From assembly GCA_948976265.1 (NCBI GenBank), contig CARFUA010000003.1, positions 145,274 through 209,273 on the forward strand: a stretch of 64,000 nucleotides of DNA. The letters are read 5' to 3'. The DNA comes from an uncultured Clostridia bacterium. GTDB lineage: Bacteria > Bacillota > Clostridia > TANB77 > CAG-508. Made by a program: the position numbers and the translations under genes. Positions 54,514 to 63,417 of this stretch are shown one piece after another; position 1 is the stretch's first letter; the number at the start of each line of letters is the position of its first letter. The notes below the pieces were generated by a model. It worked only from the letters and a program-made list of their open reading frames with translations. It was not told the DNA's origin and ran no database searches.

Positions 54514-54960
54514 ATGATAGCAATTGCTGCAGACCATGGCGGATACGCTTTAAAAGAAGAAGTTAAAAAATATTTAGAAGAAGTGGGCATTGAATATAAG
54601 GATTTTGGAACCGATAGTGAAGAAAGAACCGATTATCCAGTTCATGCTAAACCAGCTATTGAGGCGGTTCAAAACAAAGAATGTGAAAAAGCAATTTTAA
54701 TTTGTGGGACAGGCTTTGGAATGACGATTTTTGCCAATAAATTTAAAGGAATTTATTGTGCTTCTTGTTGGAATGAAGATGTTGGAAGACTTTTAAAAGA
54801 GCATAATAATGCAAATGTTATTGCTTTGCCAGGAAGATTTATCAATATATCGCAAGCAGTTCCTATTTTAAGAGCTTGGCTAGGTTCAGAATTTTTAGCT
54901 GGAAGATATACAGAAAGATTACAAATGATAGAAGAAATTGAAAAAGAAAACATGAAATAG
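54514..54960 (+). CDS. rpiB: Ribose 5-phosphate isomerase B
   Basis: A 148-residue RpiB/LacAB-family isomerase: MIAIAADHGGYALKEEV, DYPVHAKPA, the catalytic Cys in ILICGTGFGM and RLLKEHNNANVIALPGR. It interconverts ribose 5-phosphate and ribulose 5-phosphate. GAGAGG precedes ATG 54514. The WecA-like gene follows after 13 bp. Confidence 0.9.
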   Translation: MIAIAADHGGYALKEEVKKYLEEVGIEYKDFGTDSEERTDYPVHAKPAIEAVQNKECEKAILICGTGFGMTIFANKFKGIYCASCWNEDVGRLLKEHNNANVIALPGRFINISQAVPILRAWLGSEFLAGRYTERLQMIEEIEKENMK

Positions 54961-54973
54961 AAAGGTTGTTAAA

Positions 54974-56129
54974 ATGTGGGGAGACATAGCAATCGCTTTT
55001 ATGATAGCGTTTATGACGTCTTTTATGATGACACCGCAAACGATTAAACTTGCCAGAAAATTAGGTGCAGTGGACACGCCACAAGACGAAAGACGCATCA
55101 ATAAAATAACCATGCCACGATTGGGTGGTTTAGCTGTTATTGCAGGTTTTATTATATCAATAGTCTATTTGCTAATTGTGATGACAATTGAAGGAAATAT
55201 TAATTTAGTCAAAGACAATTATTATACCAAATTATTGGGATTTGCTGGGCGGAGGTTTGATTATTTCGCTGGTTTGTTTTTATGACGATGTAAAAGGCAC
55301 AAAGGCAATTGTTAAATTAATTGCTCAAATAGTTGCTGCTATAGTTGTGGTAAAATCAGGCTTGCTGATTGATTCGATTGATATTCCATTCTTTGCCAAA
55401 ATCAATAGCGAAAATGAATTATTTTATCAGATATTAACCGTTTGTTGGATTATTGGAATTACGAATGCGATGAATTTAATGGACGGTTTGGATGGTTTAT
55501 CTACAGGAATTTCCATTATCTCTTGTGTTTCACTTTTGATGATATTTTCCTTAAATGGATCGCCAATTATTTCCATTATCTTAATTACTGCATTATGTGG
55601 TTCATTGGTTGGATTTTTGCCATATAATTTTAATCCTGCCAAAACATTTATTGGAGATACAGGTTCTAATTTTTTAGGATATTGTTTATCGATTATTTCC
55701 ATTTTGGGAATTGCGAAAACGTATACGGCAATCGTAATCGTAGCACCATTAATTGTGCTAGCATTGCCTTTATTTGATACGATATTTGCCATTTTCAGAA
55801 GGTTAATTCATGGCAAATCTTTAAAAGCAATTATTGAACCTGATGCAAATCATTTACATCACAAAATGCTTCAAAAAGGATTTACACAAAAGCAAGCTGT
55901 TTTAATTATGTATGGTTTAACAGCGACATTAGGAATGTTTGCTATTATCTTAATGGAAAGTGGAATTTGGAAGGCATTATCGTTTGCGTTGATTATTATT
56001 GTGATTATTGCAATGGGATATAAAGAATTTTTTAAACAACGTTTATTGGAAGATATAGAAATAAGTAGTGAAGAAGAACAGCAGATTGAAGGACAAATTA
56101 ACATAGAAGAAGGAACAGATGGAAAATAG
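54974..56129 (+). CDS. WecA/TagO-like glycosyl-1-phosphate transferase, +1 frameshift at CGG
   Basis: About 384 residues after recoding, with eleven or so helices. Frame 0 begins FMMTPQTIKLARKLGAVDTP and reaches CGG at 55250-55252 (GGG-CGG-AGG). In +1 it continues FAG-Gly-GLIISLVCFYDDVKGT, the conserved loop with its catalytic DD. Later motifs: NLMDGLDGLSTG, GDTGSNFLG and HLHHKML. It attaches a sugar phosphate to undecaprenyl phosphate to start teichoic acid or other wall polymers. Confidence 0.9.
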
Positions 56130-56143
56130 CCATCTGTTTTTTC
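56115..56143 (+). terminator. Rho-independent terminator
   Basis: ACAGATGG (56115-56122) pairs with CCATCTGT (56130-56137); the stop codon lies in the loop. The next promoter begins at once. Confidence 0.82.
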
Positions 56144-56172
56144 TTGACAATTTATGTAAATTATGATATATT
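56144..56172 (+). promoter_or_regulatory. Dyad-spacer promoter
   Basis: TTGACA (56144-56149), 17 bp, TATATT (56167-56172). The spacer holds the perfect dyad AATTTA-TG-TAAATT. Confidence 0.75.
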
Positions 56173-56248
56173 TTAAACAATATTTTAGGGAACTCTACCT
56201 AGAAAATTGAGTAATTATAGATTTGCGCCTATAATTAGGAGTGAAAAT

Positions 56249-56872
56249 ATGAGGTGGCTAGATTATCTATTTTCAGAGAACTTAATAACACAACATTGTC
56301 AATGGGTACAGTTTATCTTTCGTAGAAAAGTTCGATGCTATTTGCACAAATGGGGACTTGAATTGCGGGATATAGCTGAATTAGTGAAGGAACTTGACTT
56401 AAAAAGTCCGATTCGCTTATCGATAGCTGGACAACCCCAAGAAACCAGATTTCTTGAAGTAAGAGATGAAGATAGAAAGCTTAAAGTCTATTTTTCAAAG
56501 AGAAGTAACATGCTTCAAGTACATGAATGGCAGATAAAGAAGATAAATTATACATATCAACAGCTAAGAATGCCAAACATGTGGTGGATACAAACGGCGA
56601 TGAAAGTGCAATTTATTTCAAAAGCTAAAATAGAAGTCTTCTATTTTAAGAGTGACAACGAGAACAGCAGAAGTGTTCTTGTAAATATGATGGATTGCAA
56701 GCAAAGTCGGAAATGTTTGATGTTTGAGTATAAGAAAATGATGGAAGTCAAATGGAATGAAATCGAACAGATCATTTTGGATTTTGAGTCAGATTTTTTA
56801 GTGCAAGATGCAGAAGAAGCCATTAAAAAGAAAGTTACAGGTCATGTGAGTTATATTGAAGCAAAGGATTGA
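56249..56872 (+). CDS. Hypothetical protein, alien codon style
   Basis: A 207-residue soluble protein, not recognised. It is basic in the first 50 residues (FIFRRKVRCYLHKWG) and mixed alpha/beta afterwards. Two ordinary in-frame CGG codons occur (ELRDIAE and QSRKCLM). ATG 56249 follows AGGAG. The stop codon TGA overlaps the -35 of the next promoter. Confidence 0.6.
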   Translation: MRWLDYLFSENLITQHCQWVQFIFRRKVRCYLHKWGLELRDIAELVKELDLKSPIRLSIAGQPQETRFLEVRDEDRKLKVYFSKRSNMLQVHEWQIKKINYTYQQLRMPNMWWIQTAMKVQFISKAKIEVFYFKSDNENSRSVLVNMMDCKQSRKCLMFEYKKMMEVKWNEIEQIILDFESDFLVQDAEEAIKKKVTGHVSYIEAKD

Positions 56873-56897
56873 CAATTATGTTAATTTGTAGTATAAT
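56869..56897 (+). promoter_or_regulatory. Promoter of the Cys-repeat gene
   Basis: TTGACA (56869-56874), 17 bp, TATAAT (56892-56897). The TGA stop of the previous gene lies within the -35. The spacer has AATTA-TGT-TAATT. Confidence 0.8.
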
Positions 56898-56936
56898 TCA
56901 ACTGTAATACAAAATTTGAAGAAGGGAGGGAGAACT

Positions 56937-57131
56937 ATGTCAAATTTTACCGTGAAAGCAGAATTGGAGAATGGGATTTTCCTGATGACTCCAAACAATT
57001 ATGGGAAGTATGAAGATACTGGGTGTAAAGAACAGTGCGATGAGTACTGTGATGGACACTGCGAAGGACGGTGTGCTGGACAATGCCAGGGACATTGCGA
57101 AGGACACTGCCATGAACATTGCAAGGAATAG
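56937..57131 (+). CDS. Small Cys/His-repeat protein
   Basis: A 64-residue peptide. Residues 1-29 are a leader-like segment (FTVKAELENGIFLMTPNNYG). From residue 30, nine Cys occur every fourth residue: CKEQ, CDEY, CDGH, CEGR, CAGQ, CQGH, CEGH, CHEH, CKE. Cys codons alternate TGC/TGT while Cys is kept, so this frame is selected. It could bind metal like a metallothionein or be the precursor of a modified peptide; no modifying enzyme is adjacent. It has one in-frame CGG. Confidence 0.65.
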   Translation: MSNFTVKAELENGIFLMTPNNYGKYEDTGCKEQCDEYCDGHCEGRCAGQCQGHCEGHCHEHCKE

Positions 57132-57159
57132 TTCTCTATCCTTGTGGTAAATGTTACCA

Positions 57160-57193
57160 AGAACCCTCCGAGATATTTGGAGGGTTCTATTTT
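57160..57193 (+). terminator. Rho-independent terminator
   Basis: AGAACCCTCC (57160-57169) pairs with GGAGGGTTCT (57179-57188), then ATTTTTC. Confidence 0.86.
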
Positions 57194-57293
57194 TCAATTT
57201 AGTTTTAAAAATAATCTGAGAGGATGAAAATAATATAAAATTTTTCTTGAAAAAACTGTCGAAACACGATAAAATAAAAAAAAGGAGAATGAG

Positions 57294-59563
57294 ATGGAAT
57301 TGCTAGCGCCAGTAGGCAATTTTGATAATTTAATAGCAGCTGTACAAAATGGAGCAGATGCGGTATATTTGGGCGCCAATCAATTTAATGCTAGAGAGAA
57401 GGCGCAAAATTTTAGTTCAGAAGAACTGAAAAGTGCTTGCTTATATGCTAGAAAAAGAGGAGTAGACGTCCATTTGACGCTGAATACTTTATTATACAAT
57501 ACAGAAATAAAAAAAGCACTTGAAATTGCAAAATTTGCTTATGAATGTGGAATATCAAGTATTATTGTCCAAGATATTGGATTGGCTTGTGAATTAATAA
57601 AACATTTTCCAGATTTACCAATTCATGCGAGTACACAAATGACAATTTCGAATGGATACGGCGTAAAACTAATGGAAAAGTTAGGATTTAAAAGAGTTGT
57701 TTTAGCAAGAGAATTGTCTTTAAAGGAGATTGCGCAGATTCGCGAAAATACAAATCTTGAGTTAGAGTGTTTTGGGCATGGAGCTTTGTGTGTTTCGTAT
57801 TCAGGACAATGTTTGTTTAGCAGTATGGTTGGCAAAAGAAGCGGAAATCGTGGCTTATGTGCGGGTCCATGTAGATTGCCTTATAATTTGCTAAAAAATG
57901 GAAATGCTATTGATAATGGTTATTTACTTAGTCCGCGAGATATTTGTACTTTGCAAATTTTGCCAGAATTAATAAAATGTGGCGTAGATAGTTTGAAAAT
58001 TGAAGGCAGAAAAAAATCGTATGAATATGTATCTATCGTAACGAAAATGTACCGAAAATATATAGATTTGGCAAAAGATAACACCAAGCCATACAAAGTA
58101 GAAGACGATGATTTGAAACAGATTTTACAAATTTACAATCGAGGTGGAATGGGAACAGGGTATTTTGAGAATCGAAAAAATATCGTTTTTTCAGAGAAAC
58201 CAAATCATTTAGGTGTCTATATTGGGCGTGTGAAAGCGGTTCATCCAAAACGCAAACAAGTCACACTTGATTTAGCAGAAGAAATTCAAATGGGGGATGT
58301 CATTTGTATAGGGGACGATACTTCCTATGTTTCACAAATCATCAACCAAAATACAGTGCGGTGAAATTAAAAATATAAAACAGGTTAAACTGAAAGATAA
58401 AGTTTATCGAATTGTTAGCAATTCGCTGAATAAAAAACAATGGGAAAACCATAAAAAAGAGATAAAAAAGATAGATATTTCTTGCAAAATATATCAAAAT
58501 CGGTGAAAATATATGTTTGGAGCTGTACAATGATGCTATTTGCGTAGAATCATCTATAAAATATGAAAAAACAGATGTAAATGAACTTGACAAAAACAGG
58601 ATTTTATGTCAAATACAAAAAACAGGAAATACGATTTTTAACATAAAAGAAATTAATTTTCAAGTTGAAAATCTAAAATTACCAATTAGTAAAATTAATC
58701 AACTTAGAAGAGAGGCGATTGAAAGATTTGAAATGGCTTTGGAACAAAGCATTCAACGAAAATATGATAAAGAGATTTGCGTTGAATTGGAAACAAAAGG
58801 CGAAACAAAGGAAACAAAGGAAACAAAGCCAAAAGTTAATTTATATTTGCAAAAATATGATGATAAAATAGATTATGAAAGCTTGGATTATCATGAGATT
58901 TATGTTCCATTTCAAGATTTGATTGACCAAAAGCAGATGAGAGATTGTATTGCAGTTTTGCCGAATATTATGGATGAAAATTATGAAAAATTGATTTCGA
59001 GAAATTTAGCTGTATTTAAGAATGTTAAAGGTGTGATGATTTCCCATTTATCACAAGTGGAATTTTTGAAAAAATGGGGAATAACCAAAAAAATAGTGGG
59101 AAATGATTCGTTAAATATTACGAATCAAGTATCAGAAAAAGTATTGAAAGATTTAGAAATAGAGAGATTTACGTTATCGCCAGAGCTTGACAAAAAGCAG
59201 ATGAATGAATTTTCGAGTTGCCTAGAAAAAGAATTAGTTGTATATGGCAGAGTTTGTTTGATGACTTCGAAATATTGTCCGATTGGGAAAAATGAAAATT
59301 GTCATCAAATTTGTAGACAAGGAAATTATGAATTAAAGGATAGAAAAGATTTTAAATTTCCAGTTGTGGCAGATTGTGTGAATTGCCATACAAGAATTTA
59401 TAATTCGAAAATTTTGTCAAATTATTATGATAAAATAGAGGTAGATTTTGTAAGAATCGATATTTTAAAGGAAACGCAAGAAGAAATCGAAAACATAATT
59501 TCTACCGTAAAAATGGGAAAAAGATTTTCAGGAGAAAATTATACAAATGGAAATTTAGTGTAA
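57294..59563 (+). CDS. U32 family peptidase, two +1 frameshifts at CGG
   Basis: About 755 residues after two recodings. The U32 domain (MELLAPVGNFDNLIAAVQNG, ASTQMTISN, FGHGALCVSYSGQC, RSGNRGLCAGPCRLPY, SLKIEGRKKSYEYV) reaches CGG at 58359-58361, followed at once by TGA. In +1 it reads NTV-Gly-EIKNIKQVKL and meets CGG-TGA again at 58501-58503. A second +1 gives YQN-Gly-ENICLELYNDAIC and the C-terminal DUF3656-like part to TAA 59563. The family includes collagenase-like proteins and RlhA. Confidence 0.9.
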
Positions 59564-59719
59564 TTTTCATCATAAATGGAAACAAAATATAATATGATTA
59601 AATAAAACATGGAAAAAAATTATATTTTGCTATACAAAAATGAATTTATGATATATAATAATCAAAATGATTAAAAAACAGGCGTTGTGCCTTTATAAGT
59701 AGAAAGGATTGATAAATCA

Positions 59720-61189
59720 ATGAAATTAAAGGATTTATTAGCAGGAATAGAAAACTTTAAAATAAGAGGTGACCAAGAATTAGAGATTAGTTCTGTTGAA
59801 AATAATTCTCAAAAGGTAAAATCAGGTTCGCTATTTGTTGCCATAAAAGGATTTGATTTTGATGGACACCAATTTGTAGAAGAAGCCATCAAAAATGGAG
59901 CTGTGGCATTGATGTTAGATATATCAGCAGACTTAAAATCCATTAAATTGCCAAAAGATATGACAGTTATTTTGAGTACAGATACAAGAGTTGATTTGGC
60001 AAAAGTGGCTTGTAATTTTTATCATCATCCTTCTCGTTATTTTAAATTAATTGGGGTGACAGGAACAAAGGGAAAAACAACAACAACCTATATGATTAAA
60101 TCGATTTTAGAAAAAGCAGGGCATAAAGTAGGATTGATTGGAACGATTGCCAATTATATTGGCGAAGATCAAATCTCGGAGAGCAATCGAACAACGCCAG
60201 AAAGTTTGGAATTGCAAAAGTTATTTTATCAAATGGCAAGGGAAAAAGTAGAGTATGTTGTGATGGAAGTTTCTTCACAAAGCTTGAAATTGCATAGGGT
60301 AGATGGCTCTGATTTTGATATGGCGGTATTTACGAATTTTTCGAAAGACCATATTAGTCTGAAAGAACATAGCGATATGGAGGATTATTTTAATTCAAAA
60401 TTAAAATTATTCCAAATGTGTCCAAAAGGATTTGCCAATAGCGATGATTTCAAATGCGAGAGATTAATGTATTATGCAAAAAATTGCGATATTAAAACGT
60501 ATTCGGTGGATAATGGTTCGAATTTAATTGCAAAAGATATTACAATTACTAATGCCAGTGTTGATTTTAAAGTGAAATTAGGGCAAAAAAATGAGAGAGT
60601 TAAAGTAAATATTCCGGGAAGATATAGTGTATATAATGCTTTAGCAGCAATTTCAGTTGCGGTTTCGATTGGCGTTGACGCTGAAAAAATCAAAGAAGGA
60701 TTGCTTGAAATTGTCATACCAGGCAGAAATGAATTGATTCCAAATGAACAAGAATTGACGATTATGATTGATTATGCGCATACAGCCGAGAGTTTAGAAA
60801 ATGTATTAACATCGATAAAAGCTTATACAATGGGACGAATCATTTGTGTGTTTGGTTGTGGTGGTGACCGTGATAAAACGAAACGACCAGAAATGGGAGA
60901 AGTGGCTGGAAGATTAGCTGATTTTTCAATTGTCACAACGGATAATCCAAGAACGGAAAAACCAGAAGACATTATTCAAGATATTGAAGAAGGAATTGCG
61001 AAAACAAAGGGAAATTACAAAATTGTGGTGGACCGAAAAGAGGCAATTGCAGAAGCGATTAAAATGGCGACGAAACGAGATATTGTTATTTTAGCGGGTA
61101 AAGGGCATGAAAAATATCAAGAAATAAATGGTGTGAAACACGAATTTGATGAACGTAAAATTGTGAAGGAAATATTAAAGAGTAAATAG
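59720..61189 (+). CDS. murE: UDP-MurNAc-tripeptide synthetase
   Basis: A 489-residue Mur ligase. ATP loop GVTGTKGKTTTTYM, TTPESLELQ, the carbamylated Lys region and the substrate motif TTDNPRTEKPEDI. DNPR indicates meso-diaminopimelate as the third residue of the stem peptide. It is intact. It starts the cluster murE-mraY-ftsW-murG; murF and murD are not between these genes. Confidence 0.95.
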   Translation: MKLKDLLAGIENFKIRGDQELEISSVENNSQKVKSGSLFVAIKGFDFDGHQFVEEAIKNGAVALMLDISADLKSIKLPKDMTVILSTDTRVDLAKVACNFYHHPSRYFKLIGVTGTKGKTTTTYMIKSILEKAGHKVGLIGTIANYIGEDQISESNRTTPESLELQKLFYQMAREKVEYVVMEVSSQSLKLHRVDGSDFDMAVFTNFSKDHISLKEHSDMEDYFNSKLKLFQMCPKGFANSDDFKCERLMYYAKNCDIKTYSVDNGSNLIAKDITITNASVDFKVKLGQKNERVKVNIPGRYSVYNALAAISVAVSIGVDAEKIKEGLLEIVIPGRNELIPNEQELTIMIDYAHTAESLENVLTSIKAYTMGRIICVFGCGGDRDKTKRPEMGEVAGRLADFSIVTTDNPRTEKPEDIIQDIEEGIAKTKGNYKIVVDRKEAIAEAIKMATKRDIVILAGKGHEKYQEINGVKHEFDERKIVKEILKSK

Positions 61190-61197
61190 GAGATTTT

Positions 61198-62170
61198 ATG
61201 AGTGTACAAATCATATATTTAATTTTATCATTTGTATTTACAGCGATTTTGGGAAAGTTAGTTATCCCCATCTTAAAAAAATTGAAAATTGGGCAAAGTG
61301 AACGAGAAGATGGTCCACGTTCTCATTTGAAAAAACAAGGAACACCAACGATGGGAGGCATCATGATGATGATAACCATTCTTGTTTTTACAGCGATAGC
61401 GTGTTTATTAAATCCTGATAAGGAATTTGTCAAGCCGATTTTATTGATTTCGATTGCAAGTTTAGGTTTTGGGATTGTAGGATTTGTGGATGATTTCAAG
61501 AAAGTTGTTTTGCATAATACAGAAGGACTGAATCCTAAATTAAAAATGTTAGGTTTATTGATTGTTTCTACGATTTATACGATTCTTTTAATGCAATATA
61601 CAACGGTTGGAACAGAAATTTTATTTCCGTTTACCGATTTTTCACTGGTGCTTCCAAACTGGATTTTTATTCCGTTTACAATTTTTGTCATGTTGAGTGC
61701 AACCAATGCAGTGAATTTGACAGATGGAATTGACGGTTTGGCTGCAAGCATTTCAGCTATTATGATAACCGCGATTTCGATTTTGGCCATAAGGCTTGGA
61801 AATAGCGAAATTTCAATTTTTGGAAGTATTGTGATTGGAAGTTGCTTAGGATTTTTGATTTATAATTTCCATAAAGCCAAAGTGATGATGGGAGATACTG
61901 GTTCGTTATTACTTCGGAGGTGTGATTTCTAGCATGACAATTTACTTGCAAATTCCGGTTTTTTTAATTCTCATTGCAGTGATTCCTGTGTTGGAAACGT
62001 TGTCGGTTATTTTACAGGTTATGTATTTTAGAAGAACAGGGAAAAGGCTATTTAGAATGTCGCCGTTGCATCATCATTTTGAATTGATTGGATGGAGAGA
62101 AAATAGAGTGGTTGGTGTATTTTCTCTTGTTACTTTAGTATTTTCAGTGATTGGAATATTGGCGATATAA
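61198..62170 (+). CDS. mraY: Phospho-MurNAc-pentapeptide transferase, +1 frameshift at CGG
   Basis: MraY makes lipid I on the membrane. Length after recoding is 323 residues, as expected. Frame 0 has [36 protein letters not shown] and [11 protein letters not shown], then CGG at 61915-61917 (CTT-CGG-AGG). In +1: [22 protein letters not shown] and the essential [11 protein letters not shown]. Frame 0 stops four codons on, before the HHH motif. The gene is essential, so the shift must work if the sequence is right. Confidence 0.96.
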
Positions 62171-62200
62171 AAATTTGTCAAGAAAGGACTTTTACGATAA

Positions 62201-63374
62201 ATGGCGAAAAAGAAAACACAAACAGAAAAAAAGAAAAAGTTTCATTTTTTTACAAAAGGTTCAGTTGATTATATCATCTGGGTTACGGTTATGATTTTGG
62301 TTGCGTTTGGACTGATTATGGTGCTTTCGGCGAGCGCGCCATCTTCCTTGTCGGAAACAGATGGAAAGAGTAGTTATCAATACATAAAACAACAAGCAAT
62401 TTCAGCGGTTATTGGGCTAGTTGCCATGATGGCATGTTCTAAAGTGGATTATCATATTTTTCGAAAGTTGAAATGGATTATTTATATTGTTTTTATTATA
62501 CTTCTAATTTTAGTTGGATTTGTAGGAATGGAAGCTGGTCGGTGCTAAACGTTGGATTCGAATTGCGGGATTTAATTTTCAGCCATCAGAGTTTGCAAAA
62601 ATTGGTTTTATTTTGTTCTTTGCATCAATTTTGTCAGATGTGAAAGAACATGGAAAAATGAAATCGTATAAATATGGTTTTCTGTATCCATTGATATTTA
62701 TGGGACCGATTGTGGGAGCGATTTTTGTGTTGCAAAACCACTTTAGTGCTACATTTATTATTACTGTAGTGACAGTTGTACAGATGTTTGTGGCAGGAAC
62801 TAAGATATCGCATTTTCTATTAACAGGTTTGCTTGGTATTGTTGGCGGGGCAGGTGCGATTATGTTAAAAAATGGTAGTTTAACGCTTGGAACGGATTTT
62901 AGAAGTTCCAGAATTCAGACATGGTTAGATCCTTTTTCAGATCCAACAGGAGATGGTTGGCAGATTATTAATAGTTTATATGCAATTGGTTCTGGCGGAT
63001 TATTTGGTGTAGGATTGGGAAATAGTAAGCAAAAATATTTGTATTTACCAGAACCGCATAATGATTTTATTTTTTCTGTTTTGGCGGAAGAATTAGGATT
63101 TGTTGGATGTGTTGTTGTGATTTTGCTATTTACAATTTTTGTATGGCGTGGTGTTGTGATTGCAATGAAGGCAAAAGATAATTTTGGGTGTTTAATTGCG
63201 ATTGGAATTGTAACGATGTTGGGATTACAGGCTATGGTTAATATTGCGGTTGTTACAGGAACGATTCCAGTTACTGGAATGCCATTACCATTTTTTAGCT
63301 ATGGTGGAACTTCCTTGATTGCTAATTTGATAGCAGTTGGTATTTTACTGAATATTTCAAGGGCGGAGAATTAG
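62201..63374 (+). CDS. ftsW: Lipid II polymerase FtsW, +1 frameshift at CGG
   Basis: A SEDS glycosyltransferase of 390 residues after recoding. Frame 0 ends at CGG 62540-62542 (GGT-CGG-TGC) with TAA two codons later. In +1: EAG-Gly-AKRWIRIAGFNFQPSEFAKI, the SEDS signature. Later segments are PHNDFIFSVLAEELGF and PLPFFSYGGTSLI. It polymerises septal peptidoglycan with a class B PBP. AAAGGA precedes ATG 62201. Confidence 0.96.
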
Positions 63375-63417
63375 AAAAACTTGAAATGGAGTTAAAAATT
63401 TTAAGAGAGGTACATGT

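Noticed and set aside
56940..57130. Alternative +1 or reverse frames over the Cys-repeat gene
   Set aside because: They are open because of the 12-bp repeat; only the Cys frame shows synonymous change with residue conservation and a proper ribosome site.
23390..62542. Sequencing or assembly error as the cause of the extra C
   Set aside because: Errors would not respect codon phase or choose only sites that make in-frame CGG; out-of-phase GG(A/T) contexts such as GGC-GGA are unaffected. Raw reads would still be the final test.
23390..62542. CGG reassigned in frame to another amino acid
   Set aside because: Frame 0 after CGG ends in early stops and loses homology; only +1 restores the conserved sequence.
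23300..63374. Reading the ten split genes as pseudogenes
   Set aside because: All twelve lesions are one extra base of the same kind, in the same phase, at CGG; the genes are otherwise intact and include mraY and ftsW. Random decay would give mixed lesions and stop codons.
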